64,000 nt of DNA from Pseudomonas graminis (GCF_013201545.1 NZ_CP053746.1:1887001-1951000); one strand, 5' to 3'; counted from the stretch's first letter, positions 9,510 to 20,098 are shown. Notes: generated by a model from the letters alone, not told the origin. Numbers and translations are program-made.

Positions 9510-10637
9510 TCAGCAGATGTCTTTGTAGGCTTCATTCCCCTTAGCGAGTGTTGCCGCCAGGCCCTGCGCTGGCTTGAATGGAGTACCGGCAACCATGCTG
9601 AAGCCAGTCCCTTTATCTGCATAGCTGACATAACGCTCTGTTTTATGGTCTTCACGCAAGGCAGTGTAAGAATGATTGCGCATCCTGATGAAGTCAGCCT
9701 CGTGCATGACGATGCTCTGATGAAGCCGGCTGACATCGATCGCTGACAGATTCAGTTTTCGTTGCAGCTTCGTGCCCCATCGGGACAGGCAGACTTCGGC
9801 ATAGTGTCGAACGATTGTGCCCGGTTCTGTGAGGTCTCCTGGCCCGCTTGCCCCTGTGAGCGACGCATTACCTACCAAAGACGCATGGCGCCCTGCCATG
9901 GGAAAGATGCTGACCTTAGTTCTGGCGTCTGTTTTCGGAATGACGCATGAGAACCCTTTAGAGCGTTCGTCGCGGGCATAGAACGCCACGTATTCTTTGA
10001 CGTTGCTGCCGAGAGAAACTTTCTCAAGTTGGTAATTCAAGGGACCGGGTACCGGATCTACCGCGAATATGTTGACCGGTATTTGACGCGTGACCGGATT
10101 AGCCATCAGCGCGTTGGCGAGCATGTGGCAACTTATCCCGCCACGGCTCCACCCCACCAGGTTGATCTGTTTGGGAAGCAAGCCGTCTTTTCTCAGGTTC
10201 TTGATCAGCTGTTGCTGGAGTTCCTGCGGGCTGATGCGATTGCCGTAGTCGTATTGCCGCCAGAACCACGAGCCGTGTGCCTGCGCGTCTGGAATAGGCA
10301 CGTCGGCTCGCTTGAGACGCTGGTAGTCGGCTTCAGACAGCTTGGTTCTTTGCCAATCGAATTGGCCCCGGATGATGTTGACAGCATGCTGCACATTCTC
10401 ATGCCAGCCTTTGCCGAATGCAGTGCCAGTCCAGCCAAATCCTTTGGATTCGGTAAACAGTTCGTCGGCCTGCATATTGCCGCTACCCGGGCCGTCGATA
10501 ACAATCCACTCCGCGAACTCGTGACCGGCAATGTTATTGGCCAACGTCGCAACCAGTTCACCGTTCCAGTAGTTCTTGTGCAGGTTGTCGTATTTAGTCG
10601 AGCCCGTGCCGCAAAAGAAAATTGTAAATGTTGTCAT
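9510..10637 (-). CDS. Alpha/beta-hydrolase-like protein resembling type VI lipase effectors
   Basis: A 375-residue protein without signal peptide or membrane segment. It has the nucleophile elbow INLVGWSRGG (Ser164), a candidate acid in FAVDPVPG (Asp194) and a candidate base in AGRHASL (His251). The opening TIFFCGTGS and the IDGPGSG block echo the GTG and GFSRGA organisation of DUF2235/Tle1-type type VI phospholipases, though similarity outside these motifs is weak. It lies downstream of a single-pass membrane protein (130-base gap) and is followed by a terminator and a lipoprotein. No VgrG, PAAR or Hcp gene is in the window. Hydrolase fold: fairly confident; effector role: inference. Confidence 0.62.
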   Translation of the reverse strand: MTTFTIFFCGTGSTKYDNLHKNYWNGELVATLANNIAGHEFAEWIVIDGPGSGNMQADELFTESKGFGWTGTAFGKGWHENVQHAVNIIRGQFDWQRTKLSEADYQRLKRADVPIPDAQAHGSWFWRQYDYGNRISPQELQQQLIKNLRKDGLLPKQINLVGWSRGGISCHMLANALMANPVTRQIPVNIFAVDPVPGPLNYQLEKVSLGSNVKEYVAFYARDERSKGFSCVIPKTDARTKVSIFPMAGRHASLVGNASLTGASGPGDLTEPGTIVRHYAEVCLSRWGTKLQRKLNLSAIDVSRLHQSIVMHEADFIRMRNHSYTALREDHKTERYVSYADKGTGFSMVAGTPFKPAQGLAATLAKGNEAYKDIC

Positions 10638-10767
10638 GTTTCTAACCTCGTTGGTTGATAGGAATCACGAGGTTAGAAGACTGTTTGGGGAAGCGTCCGC
10701 GGTTGTTGTTACTTCATGTTGAGTGACGAGCGTAAATGAATATCCAGCGGCGTGAATGGGTTATCCA

Positions 10768-11574
10768 TCACGCTGAATAATCCCGGGCCGCTGTACAGTA
10801 CTGTTCTTGCGCCAGTTTATTTTTATCACTTTTGTCTTTGGCGACGCGTTTGCTCCAATCGCTGCACATGTCTTTGAAGTAGGGTACGGCAGCCCGGCGG
10901 CACTCACGGTGTTCGACACTGTCGGCCAAGAAGTTCATGCAGACACTGCTGGTTTCAATATGATTGTTGGAAATACGATAGCGGGCTTCATATCGGTTTC
11001 GCCCGTCGATTTCACGGATAAACACACCCGCTACTTCATAACGCCGAGCGGGCTCGGTTCTGGGTTTGGCGGCTGCGGACTTGTAGTTCGCCATGTAACG
11101 CTCTGAAACCATGCCTTGGGGGCGGACGACTTGGGCGTCGTTGCCCTGAGCGTCTCCGAAGCGGCAGTTGACGACATCCTGGTCGATGAGGTTGCCGCTT
11201 TTCAAGCAGGTATCGAGCGGCCGCGCGGTGACGGGTTGCGAGACATCAGCCTTGGGGGCGATATAAACGACTTGTTCGATGTTGCGCACTTGAGCAACGG
11301 GTTGTATCGCCTCGGGCTCGCTGACGACTTCTGCGGTGGGCGGGGCGGGAATGACCATCGCTGCTGGTTTGGGTGTGCGAAACATCTGGGCGATCAGAAA
11401 GATAATTGCGATCAGCAGCGCCAAGCAGATCAGAACGCTACTGAACGGCCAGTTGCCATTGCCGGACGCCGCGGTTCGCCGGGCAGGATGAGAGCCGAGC
11501 ACAACGTCGAACTGGCCGGGGGCCAGCCGTTGCATGGTGAGCCCGTCATCCTCGGGCTGGGGGGTGGATTGCAT
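10768..11574 (-). CDS. Single-pass membrane protein, unknown function
   Basis: A 268-residue protein with a cytoplasmic N-terminus, one transmembrane segment at about residues 44-64, a Pro/Ala/Glu-rich linker, and a periplasmic domain rich in cysteine (DTCLKSG, VNCRFGD, SVCMNF, RECRRA, DMCSDW, YCTAA), suggesting disulfides. I do not recognise the family. It is the first gene of a minus-strand pair with the hydrolase at 9510 and diverges from the recQ-like gene. A role as partner or immunity protein to the hydrolase is plausible from position only. Confidence 0.72.
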   Translation of the reverse strand: MQSTPQPEDDGLTMQRLAPGQFDVVLGSHPARRTAASGNGNWPFSSVLICLALLIAIIFLIAQMFRTPKPAAMVIPAPPTAEVVSEPEAIQPVAQVRNIEQVVYIAPKADVSQPVTARPLDTCLKSGNLIDQDVVNCRFGDAQGNDAQVVRPQGMVSERYMANYKSAAAKPRTEPARRYEVAGVFIREIDGRNRYEARYRISNNHIETSSVCMNFLADSVEHRECRRAAVPYFKDMCSDWSKRVAKDKSDKNKLAQEQYCTAARDYSA

Positions 11575-11794
11575 TGCCTCTCCTTGGCGAATCGTGTGGT
11601 GTCGACCGGTTTGCAGTCGGTCGGGGCGCGTCGCGCGAGATTAATCCTCGGAATGACGTTTTGCCAGCATTGCGCGCGGTGTTTGTATCCGGGATGTATC
11701 CTGTCCGATATTTCTGTAATGGTTTAGGTCTATTGCGCCCGGACCCACCGCGCTATGGTTCACGCCCTGGCGACGGTCAAAGGAGTGGCAGCAC

Positions 11795-13726
<1,932 letters not shown>

Positions 13727-13780
13727 TGGTCACGAACCTCATGAACGAAGAAGCACAACAGACACACCGGAGGGAGCCAC

Positions 13781-14209
13781 ATGAACGACACCCCGCAGCG
13801 CGCCGACTACCGCCACTTTCAGCCGATCGTGACGCGTTGGCACGACAACGATGTGTACGGCCATATCAACAACGTCACGTACTACAGCTTTTTCGACAGC
13901 GCGGTGAATACCTATCTGATCGAACAGGGCGGGCTGGATATTCATGACGGTGAAACAGTGGGATTCGTGGTGAGTTCGTCGTGCGATTACTTTGCATCGA
14001 TCGCCTATCCCGAGCTGATCGAGGTCGGGCTGCGGGTCGGCAAGCTGGGCAACAGCTCGGTGCAATATGAATTGGCAGTGTTCAAGGCGGGAGAGGAGGA
14101 GGCGCGGGCAGCAGGCCGCTTCGTGCATGTGTTTGTGGATCGGGCGTCCAATCAGCCGGTGCCGATCCCGACAGGGTTGCGGCAGGCGCTTGAGCGATTG
14201 GTGGCCTGA
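13781..14209 (+). CDS. Acyl-CoA thioesterase, 4-hydroxybenzoyl-CoA/YbgC type hot-dog fold
   Basis: A 142-residue cytoplasmic thioesterase. The hot-dog active-site segment is [21 protein letters not shown], with the catalytic Asp in the DNDVYGH motif, followed by [16 protein letters not shown] and a C-terminal strand RFVHVFVD. The family hydrolyses short- to medium-chain or aromatic acyl-CoA; the actual substrate is unknown. GGAGG sits 8 bases upstream of the ATG. It lies 54 bases after the recQ-like gene in the same direction and may be cotranscribed with it. Confidence 0.88.
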   Translation: MNDTPQRADYRHFQPIVTRWHDNDVYGHINNVTYYSFFDSAVNTYLIEQGGLDIHDGETVGFVVSSSCDYFASIAYPELIEVGLRVGKLGNSSVQYELAVFKAGEEEARAAGRFVHVFVDRASNQPVPIPTGLRQALERLVA

Positions 14210-14215
14210 ACATGA

Positions 14216-14245
14216 AACCGGCCGCGTTATCGGCGGCCGGCGTTC
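14216..14245. terminator. GC-rich hairpin between convergent genes
   Basis: Inverted repeat CCGGCCGC / GCGGCCGG around GTTATCG directly after the thioesterase stop. It lacks a T-run, so termination would be inefficient or Rho-assisted. Confidence 0.4.
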
Positions 14246-14279
14246 ATCGGGTCAGACGCGCGAGAGGAAGTCGACGGCA

Positions 14280-14741
14280 TCAGTCACGATGGTGCTTGCG
14301 ATGGCCATACGCGTGGCCACGACCATGCTTGTAGTCGCGGCGATCGCCACGGTAGCCACGGCCTCGGTCGTCGTCACGGCGGCTTTCGTCGCCCATGTAG
14401 TTACCAAGTGCGCCGCCTGCGCCGCCGCCTGCTGCTGCGCCGATCAAACTGCCGGTGCTACCACCGACGCTGCGACCGATCACGTTACCGCCAGCGGCAC
14501 CCAGGCCGCCGCCGATTGCGGCTTCGGTACGGTTCCGGCGATTGGCGCCCACTGCGCCACCGGCCGCACCGCCAAGGCCGGCACCAATTGCCGAACCTGT
14601 GCTGCCGCCGACCTGTTGGCCAACGACGGAGCCGAGTACCCCACCCAATGCGCCGCCCACGCCGGCCGTCACGTTATCGCCTGCTGAGGCAAAACCGCTG
14701 ACCAGTGAGAACGACAACAACAGAATCGAGGAATACTTCAT
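14280..14741 (-). CDS. Glycine-zipper surface/periplasmic protein, copy 1
   Basis: A 153-residue secreted protein. The start is the ATG at 14741 (MKYSSILLLSFSLVSGFASA), a clean signal peptide; the longer frame to 14783 is not needed. The mature chain is a glycine-zipper repeat (GGALGGVLGSVVGQQVGGS and three further related blocks) followed by an Arg/Asp/His-rich tail. Such proteins insert in or associate with membranes. It is closely similar to the protein at 57687-58103, and the two share the block order. Function unknown. Confidence 0.85.
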   Translation of the reverse strand: MKYSSILLLSFSLVSGFASAGDNVTAGVGGALGGVLGSVVGQQVGGSTGSAIGAGLGGAAGGAVGANRRNRTEAAIGGGLGAAGGNVIGRSVGGSTGSLIGAAAGGGAGGALGNYMGDESRRDDDRGRGYRGDRRDYKHGRGHAYGHRKHHRD

Positions 14742-14838
14742 ATATGGATGCTCATAGGGATGACGCCGCGATCCTGCGATCATGAAGAAAATGTCACAAT
14801 CGAATTCCGACGAATAACACGACCTGTATACAAAACGC

Positions 14839-14931
14839 TAACTTATTGTTTTGGCTCGGGAACCTAAGTCAGGTTAGTGAGTCATACGCTACTTGATAAC
14901 GGCCCGAATCTCGCGATTCGGGCCTTTTTTT
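14839..14931 (+). ncRNA. Candidate Hfq-type small RNA
   Basis: There is no gene between the glycine-zipper start and the fdh operon end, yet a near-perfect intrinsic terminator sits here: stem GGCCCGAATC / GATTCGGGCC with TCGC loop (14901-14924) and seven T. About 95 bases upstream TATACA (14827-14832) can serve as a -10, with a weak TTCCGA at 14805 as -35, giving a transcript of roughly 93 nt. A small AACCT/AGGTT hairpin lies at about 14861-14875. The layout (short orphan transcript, strong terminator, poly-U) is typical of Hfq-binding sRNAs. I could not assign it to a named family; start and promoter are approximate. Confidence 0.55.
14901..14931 (+). terminator. Strong intrinsic terminator of the candidate sRNA
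   Basis: Ten-bp perfect GC-rich stem, TCGC loop and seven T residues on the plus strand, with no protein gene upstream on that strand for over 690 bases. Confidence 0.9.
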
Positions 14932-15009
14932 GTGCCTGCAGGAAGGGTGAGCTTTTTCTTGCGACGAGGCCGGTACATCCGCTAACTATCCAGCGGTTGT
15001 CAGATCCCC

Positions 15010-15098
15010 TTCGCGAGCAAGCTCGCTCCCACGTGGGCAGCGGTCAACTTGATATTTGGCCAAGCCGCTGGACCTGTGGGAGTGAGCTTGCTCACGAA
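15010..15098. repeat. Inverted pair of REP elements
   Basis: Two REP copies face each other: 15010-15032 (TTCGCGAGCAAGCTCGCTCC...) and 15075-15098 (the reverse form with GTGAGCTTGCTCAC). They belong to the GAGCAAGCTC family found also at 22308-22650 and 47868. The arrangement is a REPIN, mobilised in trans by a RAYT transposase that is not in the window. Confidence 0.88.
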
Positions 15099-15134
15099 TG
15101 GGCCGGAACATTCAGCCAATTTCTCTAGAGACTG

Positions 15135-15178
15135 AAAGCATGTCTATGTGGGCCATCTCGCCCACATAGACATGCTTT
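15135..15178. terminator. Nineteen-bp perfect inverted repeat after the fdh operon
   Basis: AAAGCATGTCTATGTGGGC and its exact complement flank a six-base CATCTC loop, ten bases beyond the molybdoenzyme stop. It probably ends or stabilises the fdhD-oxidoreductase mRNA. It has only a three-base T-run on either side, so it is not a classic intrinsic terminator. Confidence 0.65.
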
Positions 15179-15188
15179 GCTACGCAGA

Positions 15189-17525
15189 TCAGATAATCCG
15201 CGCTGTTTCCGCGTGGCGCTCAAGCTTGATCGCGACGAACTTGGACGTTGGCGTGCTGCTGCCGTCGCCGACGCTTTCCAGCGGTACCAGCGGGTTCACT
15301 TCCGGGTAGTACGCAGCAGCCTGGCCAGCCGGGATGTCGAACGGCAGCAGGGTGAAGCCCTTCACGCGCCGGGTGATGTCATCGCCCCAGATCGACACGA
15401 TGTCGACTTTCTGACCCGGTACGAAGCCCAGCCGAATGATGTCGGCCTCGTTTACGAACATCACGTCACGCTGACCTTTAACGCCGCGATAACGGTCGTC
15501 CAGGCCATAGATGGTGGTGTTGTACTGATCGTGCGAACGCATCGACTGCATGATCAGGTCCGGCACGATGCCTGTCCCGCGCACGCTTTCATGCACCAGA
15601 TCGCTCGGCAATACGTTCGGCTTGAAGTTGGCCCGCGCACTTGGCGTGTTCCAGCGACGGGAGCCTGCGGCGTTGCCCAGATAGAAACCGCCCGGGTTCT
15701 TGATCTTCTCGTTGAAGTTCTGAAACGACGGAATGGTGTCGGCGATCAGGTCGCGAATGCGGCTGTAGTCCGCTACCAGCCACAGCCAGTCTACCGGCTG
15801 CTTGCCCAGCGTTGCGTTGGCGATGCCTGCCAGGATCGCAGGCTCGGAACGCATCTGCGCTGACAGCGGCTTGAGCTGGCCGTTGGACGCATGAACCATG
15901 CTGAAGGAGTCTTCAACGGTCACCGCTTGCGGGCCTTCGGCCTGGATGTCGATGTCGGTACGGCCGAAGCACGGCAGAATCAGCGCCTCCTTGCCATGGG
16001 CCAAGTGGCTGCGGTTAAGCTTGGTGCTGATCTGCACGGTCAGGTCACAGTTGCTCAGGGCTTCGAAGGTGCGCGGGCTGTCCGGAGTTGCCTGGGCGAA
16101 GTTGCCGCCCAGACCAATAAAGACCTTCGCGCGGCCTTCCAGCATTGCGTGAATCGCTTCAACGACGTTATGGCCGTTTTCACGCGGTACCTTGAACTGG
16201 AAACGTTTCTCCAGCGCATCGAGGAAGAACGCCGGTGGACGCTCGTTGATGCCCATCGTGCGGTCGCCCTGCACGTTGCTGTGGCCGCGCACCGGGCAAA
16301 GGCCAGCACCGGGCCGGCCGATGTTGCCGCGCAGCAGCATCAGGTTGGAGACTTCCTGGATGGTCGGCACCGAATGGCGGTGCTGAGTGATGCCCATCGC
16401 CCAGCACATGATCACGTTCTTGCCTTTGGCGTACATGCGCGCGGCGAGTTCGATGTCGGTCAGTGGCAGCCCCGACTGCTCGACGATGAATTCCCACGAG
16501 GTGTCGTCAATGGCGGCGAGGTATTCCAGCACGCCATTGGTGTGTTCGTTGAGGAAGGTGTGATCGAACACCGACGGCTCGTTGCTCGCCTGGGCTTCAC
16601 GCTCCCACTGCAGCAGGAACTTGGCCATGCCGCGCAGCAGGGCCATGTCGCCGCCCAGTGCCGGACGGAAATACGCCGTGTTGGTCGGCTCCGAACCGTT
16701 GCTGAGCATTTCCAGCGGATGCTGAGGGTGCTGGAAACGTTCCAGGCCACGCTCTTTCAGCGGGTTGACGCACACCACTTGGGCGCCACGTTTAACCGCT
16801 TCACGCAGCGGTTCCAGCATGCGCGGGTGGTTGGTGCCCGGGTTTTGGCCGAGGACGAAAATCGCGTCTGCGTGTTCGAAGTCTTCAAAGGTCACTGTGC
16901 CTTTGCCGACGCCCACGCTTTGCGACAACGCAACGCCGCTGGCTTCGTGGCACATGTTCGAGCAGTCAGGGAAGTTGTTGGTGCCGTAGGCACGCACGAA
17001 CAGCTGATACAGATACGCCGCTTCATTGCTGGCACGGCCCGAGGTGTAGAACTCGGCCATGTTCGGGCTTGGCAGGCTGTTCAAGTGCTTGGCGATCAGC
17101 GCGAAGGCGTCGTCCCAGGCGATCGGCTTGTAGCGATCGGTTTGAGCGTCGTAGACCATCGGTTCGGTCAGACGGCCCTGGTATTCCAGCCAGTAATCAC
17201 TTTGTTCGAGCAGCGAGCTGACGCTGTAGCGAGCGAAAAAGGACGGGTCGACGCGGCGCTTGGTCGCTTCCCAGTTCACTGCCTTGGCGCCGTTTTCGCA
17301 GAACTTGACCATGCCGCTTTCCGGCGAATCGCCCCACGCGCAACCCGGGCAGTCGAAACCGCCGTTCTGATTGGTCTTGAGCATCGTGCGGATGTTCTTC
17401 AGGGCGTTGTCGCTGGTCAGCCAGAAGTGGGCGACGCTGATCAATGCGCCCCATCCGCCGGCCGGGCCTTTGTAGGGCTTGTAGCGGGGGGTCGATACCT
17501 TGTCGGCTTCTTTATGCATGCTCAC
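15189..17525 (-). CDS. FdhF/YdeP-family molybdopterin oxidoreductase
   Basis: Large molybdenum (bis-MGD) oxidoreductase, 778 residues, related to formate dehydrogenase H and E. coli YdeP. No Tat or Sec signal is visible, so it is cytoplasmic. Cys59, Cys62 and Cys77 (FDCPGCAWGD, VKFCENG) are candidate Fe-S ligands; SNMCHEASG provides the likely cysteine ligand to Mo (no in-frame TGA selenocysteine). Dinucleotide-binding blocks include FVLGQNPGTNHPR, VVCVNPLKERG and MLLRGNIGRPGAGLCPVRGHSN, with a C-terminal molydopterin-binding domain. It overlaps fdhD by four bases. No electron-transfer subunit lies beside it. Substrate: formate is plausible but unproven; YdeP itself is tied to acid resistance. 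Confidence 0.9.
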   Translation of the reverse strand: MSMHKEADKVSTPRYKPYKGPAGGWGALISVAHFWLTSDNALKNIRTMLKTNQNGGFDCPGCAWGDSPESGMVKFCENGAKAVNWEATKRRVDPSFFARYSVSSLLEQSDYWLEYQGRLTEPMVYDAQTDRYKPIAWDDAFALIAKHLNSLPSPNMAEFYTSGRASNEAAYLYQLFVRAYGTNNFPDCSNMCHEASGVALSQSVGVGKGTVTFEDFEHADAIFVLGQNPGTNHPRMLEPLREAVKRGAQVVCVNPLKERGLERFQHPQHPLEMLSNGSEPTNTAYFRPALGGDMALLRGMAKFLLQWEREAQASNEPSVFDHTFLNEHTNGVLEYLAAIDDTSWEFIVEQSGLPLTDIELAARMYAKGKNVIMCWAMGITQHRHSVPTIQEVSNLMLLRGNIGRPGAGLCPVRGHSNVQGDRTMGINERPPAFFLDALEKRFQFKVPRENGHNVVEAIHAMLEGRAKVFIGLGGNFAQATPDSPRTFEALSNCDLTVQISTKLNRSHLAHGKEALILPCFGRTDIDIQAEGPQAVTVEDSFSMVHASNGQLKPLSAQMRSEPAILAGIANATLGKQPVDWLWLVADYSRIRDLIADTIPSFQNFNEKIKNPGGFYLGNAAGSRRWNTPSARANFKPNVLPSDLVHESVRGTGIVPDLIMQSMRSHDQYNTTIYGLDDRYRGVKGQRDVMFVNEADIIRLGFVPGQKVDIVSIWGDDITRRVKGFTLLPFDIPAGQAAAYYPEVNPLVPLESVGDGSSTPTSKFVAIKLERHAETARII

Positions 17526-18361
17526 GCTTGATTCTCCAACGCAGGACTGTAAACCCGCGGCGCACTGTGTTTAGGCAGATGAATGAGGTTGAGGTTGTGG
17601 CGGCGAGCCCATTGCAGCGCCAGCCCGGTGGGCGATGACAGGCTGACCAGGGTCTGAATGCCGGCACGTAATACTTTTTGAATGAGTTCGAGACTGCAGC
17701 GGCTGGTGACGATGGCCAGACCGCCCGTGGTCGGGATGTCCTGGCGAATCAGCGCGCCGATCAGCTTGTCCAAAGCGTTATGTCGGCCGATGTCTTCACG
17801 ACCTAAAAGAATTTCGCCGCGAGCGTCCATGAACATCGCTGCATGGACGGCGCCGCAGTGTTCGCCCAGCGGCTGAAATTGGCCCATACGTTCGCGCAGG
17901 CCTTTCAGCCATTCGGCGGGGGGAAGGGGCGCGCCGGGCAGCACGTTGAGCTCGGGCAACGCCTGCTCAACGGCTTCGACGCCACACAGGCCGCAGCCGC
18001 TGGTGCCGGCCATTTGCCGACGCTGGGTCTTGAGATTCCAGAAGGCGCGGCTGGCGATTTCCACTTCTGCGGTCTGCGCAGAGCCGCAGCCACCGAGCTT
18101 GATGTCGTAGATCTCATCCGGTGATTCGATGAGTCCGCTGCCGATGCTGAAGCCGACGATAAAGTCTTCCAGATCGGTGGGCGTGACCAGCATGACCGCC
18201 TGACTGATGCCGTTATAGGCAATCGCCAACGCGACTTCCTCGGCAAGCACATTGGGCTCGCTGACGTCGTGATCGAGGTTCGAATAGCTGTAGGACTGGC
18301 TTGCGGCGGGCGCGGGCAGTTGTTGTGCGGGCGCCGTGATATCCATGTGCTTGGCGTGCAT
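17522..18361 (-). CDS. fdhD: FdhD, sulfurtransferase for formate dehydrogenase
   Basis: Accessory protein that delivers sulfur to the molybdenum cofactor of formate dehydrogenases. The 279-residue sequence has the family signature TSGCGLCGVEA with Cys123 and Cys126 on the flexible loop, the LEDFIVGFSIGSGLI block and the GREDIGRHNALDKLIG motif. The stop overlaps the ATG of the molybdoenzyme by four bases (17522-17525), so both are made together, supporting FdhD acting on that enzyme. A second ATG at residue 6 is possible. The LysR gene lies 94 bases upstream in the same direction. Confidence 0.93.
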   Translation of the reverse strand: MHAKHMDITAPAQQLPAPAASQSYSYSNLDHDVSEPNVLAEEVALAIAYNGISQAVMLVTPTDLEDFIVGFSIGSGLIESPDEIYDIKLGGCGSAQTAEVEIASRAFWNLKTQRRQMAGTSGCGLCGVEAVEQALPELNVLPGAPLPPAEWLKGLRERMGQFQPLGEHCGAVHAAMFMDARGEILLGREDIGRHNALDKLIGALIRQDIPTTGGLAIVTSRCSLELIQKVLRAGIQTLVSLSSPTGLALQWARRHNLNLIHLPKHSAPRVYSPALENQA

Positions 18362-18455
18362 CGGGAGTGACCGGCAGATTGATTAGGCTTAAGCCTAGGC
18401 CTCTGGTCGGATAACGTCTAATTGCTAGTACTGATGCACCGATAGATGACGTCGA

Positions 18456-19343
18456 TCAAGATGCTTCCATCATCGTGTGGTACAGCGCCAGGCAAGCTTC
18501 AGCCAATGCCGAACGTGGCGCGGAACGTCGCATGATCAAGCCAAGCCGGGCGAGGGTTTGCGCGTCTTCGATGGGCTGCAGACGTAGATGCTCAGTGAGG
18601 TATTCAAGGCCGCCGTGCAGCGGCATGATCGCGCAGCAGAAACCGCCATGAACCGCTTGCAGCAGTTGATGCACGGCGTCGGTCTGGATGATTGGCTGCG
18701 GATGAAGGCCGCGGCTGTGGAAGTTGTGATCGATGGACTGCCGAAAGTGCATGCCGCTGGTGAGCATGCCCAGGGGCAATTCGGTCAGGCTTTCCCAGCT
18801 TGAAGTGGCTTCGGCAAAGCTGAAATAACGCTGGTCGTACATCACGCCCATGCGGGTTTCGGCCAGTTGCAATGAGTCAAACCGTTCGGTGTCCAGCCGG
18901 TCCAGATACGAAACCCCGAGGTCCAGGCGGTTACTGGCGAGTTGGTCGAGGATCTGCTCGGAGCTCAGGGATGAAAGTTCGAAGCGCATGTTCGGGTGCA
19001 GGGAGTGCAAACGTTGCAGCAAGGGCAATGGATCAAAATTGGAGAGCGGCACCACGCCCAGCCGTAATGTGCCGACAAGATGCCCGCGACAGGCGGCTGC
19101 TTCAGCCTGCAAACCGTCGTACGCCGCCAGCACGGTGCGCGCCCATGCCAGAACGCGTTCGCCCGGCGCAGTGAAACCTTCGAAGCGTTGGCCGCGATTA
19201 ACCAGTGGCAGGTCCAGCTCTTCCTCAAGGCTGCGCAGACGCATCGACAGTGTCGGTTGCGTGATGTGGCAGCGCGCAGCCGCCTGCCCAAAGTGACGCG
19301 TTTCGTCGAGGGCGATCAGAAATTTCAGCTGTTTAATGTCCAT
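18456..19343 (-). CDS. LysR-family transcriptional regulator
   Basis: A 295-residue LysR regulator. I choose the ATG at 19343 (MDIKQLKFLIALDETRHFGQ) because TGGAG lies six bases upstream and this is the canonical start of the wHTH domain; the ATG at 19361 adds six residues. The HTH helix is FGQAAARCHITQPTLSMRLRSLEEELDLPL. A periplasmic-binding-like effector domain follows. Being directly upstream of fdhD on the same strand it may regulate that operon, but its ligand is unknown. Confidence 0.88.
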   Translation of the reverse strand: MDIKQLKFLIALDETRHFGQAAARCHITQPTLSMRLRSLEEELDLPLVNRGQRFEGFTAPGERVLAWARTVLAAYDGLQAEAAACRGHLVGTLRLGVVPLSNFDPLPLLQRLHSLHPNMRFELSSLSSEQILDQLASNRLDLGVSYLDRLDTERFDSLQLAETRMGVMYDQRYFSFAEATSSWESLTELPLGMLTSGMHFRQSIDHNFHSRGLHPQPIIQTDAVHQLLQAVHGGFCCAIMPLHGGLEYLTEHLRLQPIEDAQTLARLGLIMRRSAPRSALAEACLALYHTMMEAS

Positions 19344-19515
19344 CTTCACTCCAGAAGGCACAGGCTGGCCCGGCGAAGTCTATCGCGACCGAACGTCAAA
19401 TGGCTTGAAACCTTGAGGCGCGGCCAGGGGTCGGACTTTTGTCGGGCAATGTCAGCGGATTAGATGTTGCGCGGGGAAACCACAACGACATCACAACGAC
19501 ACCAAGGAGAAACCC

Positions 19516-19962
19516 ATGAGTCTGTTCAGTTTTGTGAAGGAAGCCGGCGAGAAGCTTATCGACCTGCTCACCCCGGGAAACGCCAATGCCAGTGATGAGC
19601 TGAAAAAGCACATCGAGTCTGTTGGCTTGGGCAATCCCAATGTTCATGCAACGGTCGAAGGCGACAAGATCACTTTGACGGGCGAAGTCGCCAGTCAGGA
19701 AGAGAAAGAGAAGGTCGTGCTGGCTGCCGGCAACATCGCCGGTGTAGGCAGTGTTGATGATCAACTGACTATCGCCGCCGGCGCACCTGCCGTGGTTGCC
19801 GCGACGTTCGTCACTGTCCAGAAGGGCGATACGCTGAGCGCTATTTCGCTGCGCGTTTATCACGATGCCAACAAGTACCAGAAAATCTTCGACGCCAACA
19901 AGCCGATGCTGAAAGACGTAAACAAGATCTATCCGGGTCAGGTTCTGCGTATTCCTGAATAA
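19516..19962 (+). CDS. BON-LysM protein, Kbp/YgaU-like
   Basis: A 148-residue cytoplasmic protein with an N-terminal BON domain (about residues 25-85, including VHATVEGDKITLTGEVAS) and a C-terminal LysM domain (about 97-147, FVTVQKGDTLSAISLRVY to GQVLRIPE). There is no signal peptide. The architecture and length match E. coli Kbp (YgaU), a potassium-binding protein. AAGGAGAAAC precedes the ATG. Monocistronic; an inverted REP pair follows. Confidence 0.9.
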   Translation: MSLFSFVKEAGEKLIDLLTPGNANASDELKKHIESVGLGNPNVHATVEGDKITLTGEVASQEEKEKVVLAAGNIAGVGSVDDQLTIAAGAPAVVAATFVTVQKGDTLSAISLRVYHDANKYQKIFDANKPMLKDVNKIYPGQVLRIPE

Positions 19963-19994
19963 TGCGGCTGGCGTGAAGACCGTACACTGACCCT

Positions 19995-20083
19995 TGTAGG
20001 AGCGCGCTTGCCCGCGAAAAATCGTACATCCGGTTGATCTGCATCGGGTGTACGAATCCTTCGCGGGCAAGCGCGCTCCTACA
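19995..20083. repeat. REPIN of the GGGCAAGCGC family
   Basis: Two inverted copies (19995-20018, beginning TGTAGGAGCGCGCTTGCC, and 20060-20083) enclose about 40 bases that themselves carry TCGTACA/TGTACGA. The whole 89-base element can fold into one long hairpin between two convergent genes. Confidence 0.9.
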
Positions 20084-20098
20084 GTTGTTTTGCGGTGC

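Noticed and set aside
15891..17531. Long plus-strand open frame opposite the molybdoenzyme
   Set aside because: Antisense to a clearly conserved gene; high GC at third positions leaves such frames open.
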